Source: Pararhizobium_B sp963760965
GTDB taxonomy: Bacteria > Pseudomonadota > Alphaproteobacteria > Rhizobiales > Rhizobiaceae
Assembly: GCA_963760965.1 (NCBI GenBank)
Contig: CAVXEW010000013.1
Span: 434,001 to 498,000 of the forward strand
Reading direction: 5' to 3'
Length of the DNA: 64,000 nucleotides
Part shown: positions 27,183 through 34,591 of the stretch, piece by piece
Layout of the letters: every line of letters starts with the position of its first letter
Numbering within the stretch: position 1 is the stretch's first letter
Made by a program: the position numbers and the translations under genes
The notes under the pieces: generated by a model
Told to the model about the DNA's origin: nothing
What the model saw: the letters and a program-made list of their open reading frames with translations, nothing else
The model's database searches: none

Positions 27183-28733
27183 ATGGAGGAGGCCCGCGAT
27201 CCCGCTCATGCATCGAATCCGGTTCTCGAAGCCAGGGGCATCGCCAAGGCGTTCGGCCCGGTGGAGGTGCTGAGCGGGATCGACCTGACGCTTTCGGCCG
27301 GCGAGGTGCATGCGGTCGTCGGCGAGAACGGCGCCGGAAAGTCGACGCTGATGAAGCTGATGGCCGGGCACCTTCAGCCGACCCGCGGGACGATCGCGAT
27401 CGACGGGGAGCCCGTTTCCTTTTCCGGCCCGGTCGACGCGGAGGGCCGCGGCATCGTGCTCGTCCACCAGGAGATCCTGCTCGCACCGCACCTGACGGTG
27501 GCGCAGAACATCTTCATGGGGCGCGAGCTGACGCGCGGCCTTACGGTCGACGACCGCGCGATGAACCGGAAGTCGGCCGAGGCGCTGCGTGAACTCGGCG
27601 CCGAGATCGACCCGAAGGCCGTGGCTTCGAGCCTGTCGATCGCCCGGCGGCAGCTCGTGCAGATCGCGCGGGCGCTGCAGGTGCCGCACCGCGTCGTCAT
27701 CTTCGACGAGCCGACAGCCTCGCTGACGCCGTTCGAGACGAAGGCGCTGCTCGCCGTCATCCGCGACCTGAGGGCGCGGGGCAAGGCGATCCTCTACATC
27801 TCGCACCGGCTGCCGGAGGTCTCGGAGATCGCCGACCGGGTGACGGTGCTGCGCGACGGGCACCTCGTCGCGACGCGGCCGGCATCCGGGCTCCCGCCGG
27901 TCGAGATGGCGCGCCTGATGGTCGGCCGCGACATGTCGCAACTCTATCCCGACCGCAATGACACCGCCGGGGACGAGACCGTGCTCGAGGTCGCCGGCTT
28001 CTCGGTGCCGGGCTACGTGTCGGACGCGGGCTTCACGCTCCGCAAAGGCGAGATCCTGGGCTTCGCCGGGCTCGTCGGCGCCGGGCGCACCGAACTGATG
28101 GAAGGAATCGTCGGGCTGCGGCCCGGCAGCGGCGATGTCCGGGTCAGGGGGCGGCCGGTCCACTTCCGCTCCGCGCGGCAGTCGCTGGCGGCCGGCATCG
28201 CGTATCTGAGCGAGGACCGCAAGGGCAAGGGCCTGCTGCTTGCCAAGGACCTGCGGACCAACCTGACGCTCGCGACGCTCGCACGCTTCACCCGCGGGCC
28301 GATGATCGACCGCAGGAGGGAAGGCGAGGCGCTCGCCCACGCCGTCGAGGCGTTCGACATCCGGGCGCCGAGGCTCGATCTGCTGGCCGGGCAGCTTTCC
28401 GGCGGCAACCAGCAGAAGCTGCTGCTTGCCAAGATGATGCTGGCGGAGCCGGCGATCGTCGTCATCGACGAGCCGACGCGCGGCATCGACATCGGTACCA
28501 AGGGGCAGATCTACCGGTTCATCGGCGAGCTCGCGCGGTCGGGCAAGGCGGTGATCGTGGTCTCGTCCGAAATGCAGGAACTGATCGGCATCTGCCACCG
28601 CATCCTGGTGATGCGCGGCGGGCGGATCGTCGGAGAGGTGGAGGGTGACGCGATGACGGAAGCGGAGATCGTCGTCTATGCGACCGGGCTGAAGAGCCGC
28701 GAGGAACTTCCAGCGGAGGCATTGCCGGCATGA
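27183..28733 (+). CDS. Sugar ABC transporter ATPase with two ABC domains (RbsA/MglA-type)
   Basis: A 516-residue tandem ATPase. First domain: Walker A GENGAGKST near residue 46, a degenerate signature LSIARRQLVQIARAL, Walker B VVIFDEPTASLTPFE. Second domain: lacks a regular Walker A (LVGAGRTELMEGI, as normal in this family), signature LSGGNQQKLLLAKMM near 404, Walker B VVIDEPTRGIDIGTK. It energises uptake of a monosaccharide from the cytosolic face. Starts directly at the dehydrogenase stop and overlaps the permease gene by 4 bp. Confidence 0.94.
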   Translation: MEEARDPAHASNPVLEARGIAKAFGPVEVLSGIDLTLSAGEVHAVVGENGAGKSTLMKLMAGHLQPTRGTIAIDGEPVSFSGPVDAEGRGIVLVHQEILLAPHLTVAQNIFMGRELTRGLTVDDRAMNRKSAEALRELGAEIDPKAVASSLSIARRQLVQIARALQVPHRVVIFDEPTASLTPFETKALLAVIRDLRARGKAILYISHRLPEVSEIADRVTVLRDGHLVATRPASGLPPVEMARLMVGRDMSQLYPDRNDTAGDETVLEVAGFSVPGYVSDAGFTLRKGEILGFAGLVGAGRTELMEGIVGLRPGSGDVRVRGRPVHFRSARQSLAAGIAYLSEDRKGKGLLLAKDLRTNLTLATLARFTRGPMIDRRREGEALAHAVEAFDIRAPRLDLLAGQLSGGNQQKLLLAKMMLAEPAIVVIDEPTRGIDIGTKGQIYRFIGELARSGKAVIVVSSEMQELIGICHRILVMRGGRIVGEVEGDAMTEAEIVVYATGLKSREELPAEALPA

Positions 28734-29752
28734 GCGAGGGAACACTGGAGCGGGAAGGCACGGCCGGGAGGCGCAGCTTCGGCACCCGCCTCGCCGAGAT
28801 GGACCTTGCGGCGGTCGCGCCGTTCGTCGCGCTGGCGCTGCTGATGGTCCTCGGCTATTTCGTCAACCACAACTTTCTTTCCGTCAACAACGTGCTCAAC
28901 GTGGCGACGCGCTGCTCGTTCATCGCGATCATCGCGGTGGGGGCGACATTCGTCATCTCGGCGGGCGGGCTCGACCTCTCGGTCGGCTCGATGACGGCCT
29001 TCGTGGCCGGCGTGATGATCCTGTTCCTCAACGGCGGCTACGTTGCGGAGGGATACGGGCTGATCGCCGCGGCCTTCGCGGCGGCGGTCGTCGTCGGCGC
29101 GCTCTGCGGGCTTCTCAACGGCGCGGTGACGACGCTCGGGCGGATAGAGCCGTTCATCGTGACGCTCGGCACGATGGCCATCTTCCGGTCGGTGACCGTC
29201 TGGATGGCCGACGGCGGGTCCATCGCGGTGAAGTCGCACGACATCCGCAACATGCTGCGGCCGGTCTACAACGGCGACATCCTCGGCGTCCCGGTGCCTG
29301 TGTGGATCATCGCCGCGGTCGGCCTCGCCGGGGCGTTCCTGCTCTACAGGACGACCTTCGGGCGCCACGTGCTCGCCGTCGGCTCGAACGAGGACGTGGC
29401 CCGCTATTCCGGCATCGGGGTGAGCCGCGTGCGCGCCCTGACCTACGTCATCCAGGGCGTCTGCGTCGCTATCGCCGTGATCTGCTACGTGCCGCGGCTC
29501 GGCGCCTCCACGACGACGACGGGCCTGCTGTGGGAACTGCAGGCGATCACCGCCGTCGTCATCGGCGGCACCGCGCTGAGGGGCGGGGTCGGGCGCATCT
29601 GGGGCTCGATCTGCGGTGCCTTCATGCTGGAGATCGTCGGCAACATCATGGTGCTGTCGAACTTCGTGTCGGAGTACCTGATCGGCGCCGTGCAGGGCGC
29701 CATCATCATCATCGCCATGCTCATGCAGCGCTCGCTGATGCGCAGGCGGTGA
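28730..29752 (+). CDS. Sugar ABC transporter permease (RbsC-type)
   Basis: A 340-residue inner-membrane protein with about 8-10 helices. Family motifs: NHNFLSVNNVLNVATRCSFIAIIAVGATFVI, SAGGLDLSVGSMTAF, FIVTLGTMAIFRS, VAVGSNEDVARYSGI (cytosolic coupling region), TAVVIGGTALRGGVGRIWGS. ATGA overlap with the ATPase. It forms the membrane channel of the importer. Confidence 0.94.
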   Translation: MSEGTLEREGTAGRRSFGTRLAEMDLAAVAPFVALALLMVLGYFVNHNFLSVNNVLNVATRCSFIAIIAVGATFVISAGGLDLSVGSMTAFVAGVMILFLNGGYVAEGYGLIAAAFAAAVVVGALCGLLNGAVTTLGRIEPFIVTLGTMAIFRSVTVWMADGGSIAVKSHDIRNMLRPVYNGDILGVPVPVWIIAAVGLAGAFLLYRTTFGRHVLAVGSNEDVARYSGIGVSRVRALTYVIQGVCVAIAVICYVPRLGASTTTTGLLWELQAITAVVIGGTALRGGVGRIWGSICGAFMLEIVGNIMVLSNFVSEYLIGAVQGAIIIIAMLMQRSLMRRR

Positions 29753-29804
29753 ACGGACAGGCGTGCCGGCCGCGGGGAGAACGCGAAGCGGCCGGACGGT
29801 TGCG

Positions 29805-29858
29805 CGGAAGCAGTCGCTTCCGGACGGGAAGAGCGGGCCATCCTTTCAATCGGCCCGC
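29805..29858 (+). repeat. Two tandem hairpins between permease and binding-protein genes
   Basis: CGGAAGC AGTC GCTTCCG (29805-29822, 7 bp) and GCGGGCC-12-GGCCCGC (29833-29858, 7 bp) occupy the 126-bp gap before the binding-protein gene. They can block 3' exonucleases or partly terminate, so they could set expression of the binding protein apart from that of the membrane parts (inference). Confidence 0.55.
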
Positions 29859-29878
29859 AGCGAAGAGGGAGAGTCGAA

Positions 29879-30826
29879 ATGCGAAGACTGTTGACTGCGG
29901 GCCTTGCCGCCCTGGCCATGGCGGTGGTGACGCCGCTCTTGCCGGCGCAGGCCAAGGACTTCACCATCGGCGTCTCGGTGCCGACCGCCGACCACGGCTG
30001 GACCGGCGGCGTCGTCTGGCACGCGCAGCGCGAGGCCAAGCTTCTCGAGAAGAAGTATCCGGGGCTGAAGGTGATCGTGAAGACCTCGCCGAACGGGGCC
30101 GACCAGGCCAACGCGCTCGAGGACCTGACGACCCAGGGCATCGACGCGCTGGTGACGCTGCCGCACAATTCCGACGAGCTGACGGACCCGATCCGGCAGG
30201 TGAAGGGCCATGGCATCTTCATCACGGTGGTCGACCGGGCGCTGTCCGACAACTCGGTCTCCGACCTCTACGTGGCGGGCAACAACTACGGCCTCGGCCA
30301 CGTTGCCGGCGAGTACATGAAGAAGGAACTCGGCAAGGCGGACATCGTCGTCATCCGCGGCCTGCCCATCGTCATCGACGAAGAGCGCCAGAAGGGCTTC
30401 AACGACGCGATCAAGGGCAGCGGCATCAACGTCCTCGACCGCCAGTACGGAAACTGGTCGCGCGACGACGCCTTCAAGGTGATGCAGGACTTCCTGACCA
30501 AGTACCAGAAGATCGACGCCGTCTGGTGCCAGGACGACGACATGGCGGTCGGCGTGCTGGAGGCGATCAAGCAGGCCAACCGCAGCGACATCAAGATGGT
30601 CGTCGGCGGCGCCGGCATGAAGGACATGATCAAGCGGGTCGCCGACGGCGACAAGATGGTGCCCGTCGACGTGCTCTATCCGCCGTCGATGATCGCCACG
30701 GCGATGGACCTGACCGCGGCGCATTTCTACGACCAGGCGCCGGTGCGCGGCAAGTTCATCCTCGACGCCACGCTGGTCACCAAGGACAATGCGATGGACT
30801 ACTACTTCAAGGACTCGCCGTTCTGA
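29879..30826 (+). CDS. Sugar ABC transporter substrate-binding protein (RbsB-type)
   Basis: A 315-residue periplasmic protein with a signal peptide (MRRLLTAGLAALAMAVVTPLLPAQA, cleavage after AQA near 25). The mature part is a periplasmic-binding-protein type I fold: IGVSVPTADHGWTGGVVWHAQREA, GIDALVTLPHNSDELTDPIRQV, TVVDRAL, NNYGLGHVAGEYM, and VWCQDDDMAVGVLEAI. The Trp in DHGW and the Arg and Asp residues line the sugar site in relatives. Starts with GAGGGAGAGTCGAA ahead of ATG 29879. Last gene of the operon. Confidence 0.93.
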   Translation: MRRLLTAGLAALAMAVVTPLLPAQAKDFTIGVSVPTADHGWTGGVVWHAQREAKLLEKKYPGLKVIVKTSPNGADQANALEDLTTQGIDALVTLPHNSDELTDPIRQVKGHGIFITVVDRALSDNSVSDLYVAGNNYGLGHVAGEYMKKELGKADIVVIRGLPIVIDEERQKGFNDAIKGSGINVLDRQYGNWSRDDAFKVMQDFLTKYQKIDAVWCQDDDMAVGVLEAIKQANRSDIKMVVGGAGMKDMIKRVADGDKMVPVDVLYPPSMIATAMDLTAAHFYDQAPVRGKFILDATLVTKDNAMDYYFKDSPF

Positions 30827-30856
30827 GCGGCTGATCCCTTCCATCCGCGCAAGACA

Positions 30857-30880
30857 GCGGCCCCGCCCCGGCGGGGCCGC
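30857..30880. terminator. Strong bidirectional terminator hairpin
   Basis: GCGGCCCCGCC CC GGCGGGGCCGC, 11-bp perfect arms, 30 bp after the binding-protein stop and 35 bp after the convergent reductase stop. Followed by ATTTG on the plus strand. Confidence 0.75.
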
Positions 30881-30915
30881 ATTTGCGAGAGCCCGCGCCG
30901 GCTGTGCCCGGCTGC

Positions 30916-31962
30916 CTATTTGCGCGGCGGTCCCCGGCGTTCGGCCGAAGCCGCCCACAGGTTGATGTCGGCCTCGCGGGCGTAGCTGTCGATCTCGGCG
31001 AGTTCCTCATCGGTGAATTCCGGATTTTCGAGGGCCCGGACGCAGTCCTCGACCTGTTCCGGGCGGCTGGCACCGATCAGCGCCGTCGTCACGTGGCCGC
31101 CGCGCAGCACCCAGGCGAGGGCCATCTGCGCCAGCGTCTGGCCGCGGCGCCCGGCGATGGCGTTGAGGTTGCGGATGTTCGCGATGTTGCGGTCGGTGAG
31201 GAAACCGGACTGCAGCGACTTGTTCTGTGCCGCGCGGCTGTCGTCGGGGATGCCGTCGAGGTACTTGTCGGTCAGCATGCCCTGGGCGAGCGGCGAGAAG
31301 ACGATCGAGCCGACGCCGAGGTCCTCCAGGGTCGCCAGGAGGCCGTCCTCCTCCACCCAGCGGTTGATCATCGAATAGCTCGGCTGGTGGATGAGGCAGG
31401 GCGTGCCGAGATCCTTCAGGATCGCGACGGCCTCCCGCGTGCGCTCGGAGTTGTAGGACGAGATGCCGGCGTAGAGCGCCCTGCCGGAGCGCACGATATG
31501 GTCGAGCGCCCGCATCGTCTCCTCGAGCGGCGTGTCGGGATCGAAGCGGTGGGAATAGAAGATGTCCACATAGTCCAGGCCCAGCCGCTTCAGGCTCTGG
31601 TCGCAGCTCGCGATCATGTATTTGCGGCTGCCCCATTCGCCGTAGGGGCCGGGCCACATGCCGTAGCCGGCCTTGGACGAGACGACGATCTCGTCGCGCA
31701 AGCCGGCGAAATCCGTCCTCAGGATCTCGCCGAAGGCTTCCTCGGCCGAACCCGGCGGCGGCCCGTAGTTGTTGGCGAGGTCGAAATGGGTGATGCCGAG
31801 GTCGAATGCGGTCCGGCAGATGGCGCGCTTGCGGTCGTGCGCGGTGTCGCCGCCGAAATTGTGCCAGAGCCCCAGCGAGATGGCCGGCAGCTTCAGGCCG
31901 CTGCGGCCGCAGCGGTTGTACCTCATTCTTTCGTAGCGGTCTTCGGCTGGATGCCAGGGCAT
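30916..31962 (-). CDS. gpr: L-glyceraldehyde 3-phosphate reductase-like aldo/keto reductase (YghZ/Gpr)
   Basis: A 348-residue aldo/keto reductase matching E. coli YghZ almost throughout: GLKLPAISLGLWHNFG, DLGITHFDLANNYGPPPGSAEEAFG (catalytic Asp, Tyr), SSKAGYGMWPGPYGEWGSRKY (Lys), YSHRFDPDTPLEETM (His), YAGISSYN, PLAQGMLTDKYL, and the NADPH-binding TTALIGASRPEQVE. The family reduces L-glyceraldehyde 3-phosphate and detoxifies methylglyoxal. Last gene of the mannoside operon, 19 bp after the dehydrogenase gene; there it could reduce a sugar-derived aldehyde (inference). Confidence 0.9.
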   Translation of the reverse strand: MPWHPAEDRYERMRYNRCGRSGLKLPAISLGLWHNFGGDTAHDRKRAICRTAFDLGITHFDLANNYGPPPGSAEEAFGEILRTDFAGLRDEIVVSSKAGYGMWPGPYGEWGSRKYMIASCDQSLKRLGLDYVDIFYSHRFDPDTPLEETMRALDHIVRSGRALYAGISSYNSERTREAVAILKDLGTPCLIHQPSYSMINRWVEEDGLLATLEDLGVGSIVFSPLAQGMLTDKYLDGIPDDSRAAQNKSLQSGFLTDRNIANIRNLNAIAGRRGQTLAQMALAWVLRGGHVTTALIGASRPEQVEDCVRALENPEFTDEELAEIDSYAREADINLWAASAERRGPPRK

Positions 31963-31981
31963 CGGTGTCCTCCTGTGCGTG

Positions 31982-33118
31982 TCAGTTCCTCAGCAGTGCG
32001 CGGGCTTCCTCGACGCCGAGCGCGGCGGGGCGCGTGCAGGTGGTCGAGAGCTCGACGAAGCAGTGCCCCGCGCCGGACTTCAGGATCGACGTCATGACGT
32101 CGATCCCGTGCAGGGCGCGGTCCAGCGAGCAGCGCGGGTCGCGGCCCTCGACGATCGCCAGCGCCATGTCCGCCAGCCCGGCTGTGCGGTAGTTGGCCAT
32201 CATGCCCTGCTTGTGCTGCTGGTTGGGGATGCCGAGCGGGTGTTCCCATTCCTCGAGCGGGGCGATCGCCCCGTCGTGCTGGCCGACCTCGACCTTGCCG
32301 CCGAAGAAGTTCGGATCGGGCAGGAAGATCGAGCCTTCCGTGCCGTAGAGTTCCATCGGCGCGTGGCGGTGGGCCCAGACGTCCCAGCTCGCCGAGAGCG
32401 TGATGGTCGCACCCTGCTCGAACTCCAGCAGCGCGTGGATGTTGGTCGGCGTCTCGACGGTGATCGTCTCGCCGGCGCGCGGCTGCGAGGTGATGGTGCG
32501 GGTCGGGCTCGCCATCGACGCGAGGGCGGCCACCCGCTTCACCGGCCCGATGAGGTTGATCAGGTTGGCCACGTAGTACGGCCCGATGTCGAGGACGGGA
32601 CCGGCGCCCGGCTTGAAGAAGAAGTCCGGGTTCGGATGCCAGTGCTCCATGCCGTGGCTCATGACATGGCAGGTGCCGGCGACGATGCGCCCGACCATGC
32701 CCTCGTCGATCGCCGCGCGGGCGTGCTGGTGGGCGCCGCCCAGGAAGGTGTCGGGGGCGCTGCCGATGGCGAGGCCCTTTTCCCGGGCGAGGGCCCGGAG
32801 CGTCTCGCCTTCCTCCAGGGTAAGCACGAGGGGCTTTTCGGAATAGACGTGCTTGCCGGCTTCCAGCGCCGCCTTCGTTACCCGGAAGTGCGCGTCCGGG
32901 ATCGTCAGGTTGATGACGAGGTCGATCGCCGGGTCGCCCAGCAGTTCATCGACGCCCGCTGCCGTAACGCCGAACTCGGCGGCGCGCGCCCCGGCCGCGG
33001 CCGGATCGATGTCGGCGCATGCGACGACGCGGATTCCCCTGAAGAGCGGCGCATAGTTGAAATAGGTGGCCGAGATGTTGCCGCAGCCGACGATCCCGAC
33101 GCCGAGTTCCCTGGTCAT
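31982..33118 (-). CDS. Gfo/Idh/MocA-family oxidoreductase (mannoside operon)
   Basis: A 378-residue dehydrogenase. Rossmann motif GVGIVGCGNISATYFNY near residues 6-22, LTIPDAHFRVTKAALEAGKHVYSEKPL with the catalytic Lys of EKP, and GAGPVLDIGPYYVANLINLIGPV, the D-x-G-x-Y variant of the C-terminal motif. ATG 33118 is chosen; the frame is open to 33415 but MTRELGVGI is the normal N-terminus. It sits 8 bp from the TIM-barrel gene, and probably oxidises a sugar released by the mannosidase or a related substrate. Confidence 0.9.
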   Translation of the reverse strand: MTRELGVGIVGCGNISATYFNYAPLFRGIRVVACADIDPAAAGARAAEFGVTAAGVDELLGDPAIDLVINLTIPDAHFRVTKAALEAGKHVYSEKPLVLTLEEGETLRALAREKGLAIGSAPDTFLGGAHQHARAAIDEGMVGRIVAGTCHVMSHGMEHWHPNPDFFFKPGAGPVLDIGPYYVANLINLIGPVKRVAALASMASPTRTITSQPRAGETITVETPTNIHALLEFEQGATITLSASWDVWAHRHAPMELYGTEGSIFLPDPNFFGGKVEVGQHDGAIAPLEEWEHPLGIPNQQHKQGMMANYRTAGLADMALAIVEGRDPRCSLDRALHGIDVMTSILKSGAGHCFVELSTTCTRPAALGVEEARALLRN

Positions 33119-33126
33119 GTGTGTCC

Positions 33127-33888
33127 TCAGTATCTTCTTGCAGCTTCGATCGAGCGGGTGGCGAAGCGCCCGTCGTCGCTCGGCTTGTCGTGCTCCATGA
33201 TGAAATGGCGGGCGCTCGTCTGGCGCAGGCGTTCCATCAGGTCCTTCCAGGGGAGTGTGCCATGGCCGACATCGGCCCAGCCGTCCTCCCCGGCGTTCTC
33301 GCCGGGCGCCGCGATGTCCTTGACGTGGACCGCGGTGATGCGGCTGGCGTAGTTGTCTATCCACGCGAACGGGTCGGCGCCGCCGCGCGCGACCCACGCG
33401 ATGTCGGCTTCCCATTCGAGGTTCGGGCCGCCGCCGAAGAGGTGCTCGATCGGCATGGATCCGTCGGAGAGCCTCGCGAACTCGAAGTCGTGATTGTGCC
33501 AGCCGAAGGCGATGCCGGCATCGAGGATCGGCTCGCTCGCCTTGTTGAGGCGCCTGCCGAAGGCGGCCCAGCCTCCGGCGTCCGACGGCCGGTCGTCGGG
33601 CATGAGGAAGGGGCAGTAGATCGTCCTGATGCCGAGGGCGTTGGCGATCGCGATGGTCCGGGCGGGTTCGCCCTCGATCATGTCGAGCCCGAAATGGGCG
33701 GTGGGCATCGTCAGTTCGTTGGTCTCCAGGTCGGTGCGGAACTGGCTGAGCCCGCTCTCGTCGAGGCCGGCATAGAGCGCGCCGTAGCCCTCGACGCCGG
33801 CATAGCCGGCCTTCGCGAGCATCTTGAGCGTCTCGGAAACCGGTCCGTGGTTGCGGGAACTGTAGAGCTGGTAGTTGAAGTCGGTCAT
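33127..33888 (-). CDS. Sugar phosphate isomerase/epimerase family protein (TIM barrel)
   Basis: A 253-residue compact TIM barrel. Motifs: LAKAGYAGVEGYG, MPTAHFGLDMIEG, GIAFGWHNHDFEF (metal His/Glu), WEADIAWVARGG, ITAVHVKDIA, VGHGTLPWKDL and FIMEHDKPSD (metal Glu). Typical partner of Gfo/Idh/MocA dehydrogenases in sugar operons. Sits between the dehydrogenase (8 bp) and the lyxose isomerase (16 bp). Exact reaction unknown. Confidence 0.88.
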   Translation of the reverse strand: MTDFNYQLYSSRNHGPVSETLKMLAKAGYAGVEGYGALYAGLDESGLSQFRTDLETNELTMPTAHFGLDMIEGEPARTIAIANALGIRTIYCPFLMPDDRPSDAGGWAAFGRRLNKASEPILDAGIAFGWHNHDFEFARLSDGSMPIEHLFGGGPNLEWEADIAWVARGGADPFAWIDNYASRITAVHVKDIAAPGENAGEDGWADVGHGTLPWKDLMERLRQTSARHFIMEHDKPSDDGRFATRSIEAARRY

Positions 33889-33904
33889 CGGACGCGGGCC
33901 TCCT

Positions 33905-34591
33905 CTAGAGCCATTTGTCGTAGTCGGAAACGAGGAGATGAAGGGGGTCTGTATCCTCGCTGATGGTGGAAAAGCGGCCGATGGGCTCGCGGAAGATGTT
34001 GTCGGTCAGGTCGTCGTTGACGGTGGAAACCTCGCCGATCAGCACGTCGGCGCCTTCGCCCCAGAAGGCGTGCCAGATGCCGGGCAGCAGCGTGACGCTC
34101 TCGCCGGGCGCGAGCTTGAGGCGGCCGCCGGCGCCCATCCTGCGCAGCACGCCGTCGGTCGGCACCGTCACCGGCGCGGCCTCGTCGGGAGAACCGTCCG
34201 GGGCGGAATCGAAGAGTTCGAGGACGAGCGTGCCGCCGCCGCGGTTGATGATGTCCTCCGCCTTGACGACGTGTCGGTGCATGGGGGAGATCTGGTCCTT
34301 GCGCGAGATCATGATCTTCTCGGCGTAGAGCATGCCGCTGCCGTTCTTCAGGTCCTCCTGCCGGCCGTTGCGCACGGTGAAGAGGAACAGGCCGAGATCG
34401 GCGAAGCGGCCCTCGCCGTAGTCGGTGATGTCCCAGCCGAGGCGGGCGTCGCGGATCGCGGCGGCGTCGTCGCCGGTGCGCTTCCTCATCTCCTCGGGCG
34501 ACCAGTAGGCGAAGGGCGGCATGACGTATCCGAAGGAGCGGATGAAGCGGTCGCTCTCACGGATGATTTCGTTGATATCGGATCGGTTCAT
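33905..34591 (-). CDS. D-lyxose ketol-isomerase family (D-lyxose/D-mannose isomerase)
   Basis: A 228-residue cupin isomerase. The signature SPMHRHVVKAEDIINRGGG near residue 103 supplies the Mn-binding histidines and glutamate, with LVLELF, LAPGESVTLLPGIWHAFW giving the last histidine, and GEVSTVNDD. Length is standard for EC 5.3.1.15 enzymes, which also turn D-mannose into D-fructose. It overlaps the beta-mannosidase gene by 4 bp, so the pair would convert mannosides to fructose via mannose. Confidence 0.9.
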   Translation of the reverse strand: MNRSDINEIIRESDRFIRSFGYVMPPFAYWSPEEMRKRTGDDAAAIRDARLGWDITDYGEGRFADLGLFLFTVRNGRQEDLKNGSGMLYAEKIMISRKDQISPMHRHVVKAEDIINRGGGTLVLELFDSAPDGSPDEAAPVTVPTDGVLRRMGAGGRLKLAPGESVTLLPGIWHAFWGEGADVLIGEVSTVNDDLTDNIFREPIGRFSTISEDTDPLHLLVSDYDKWL

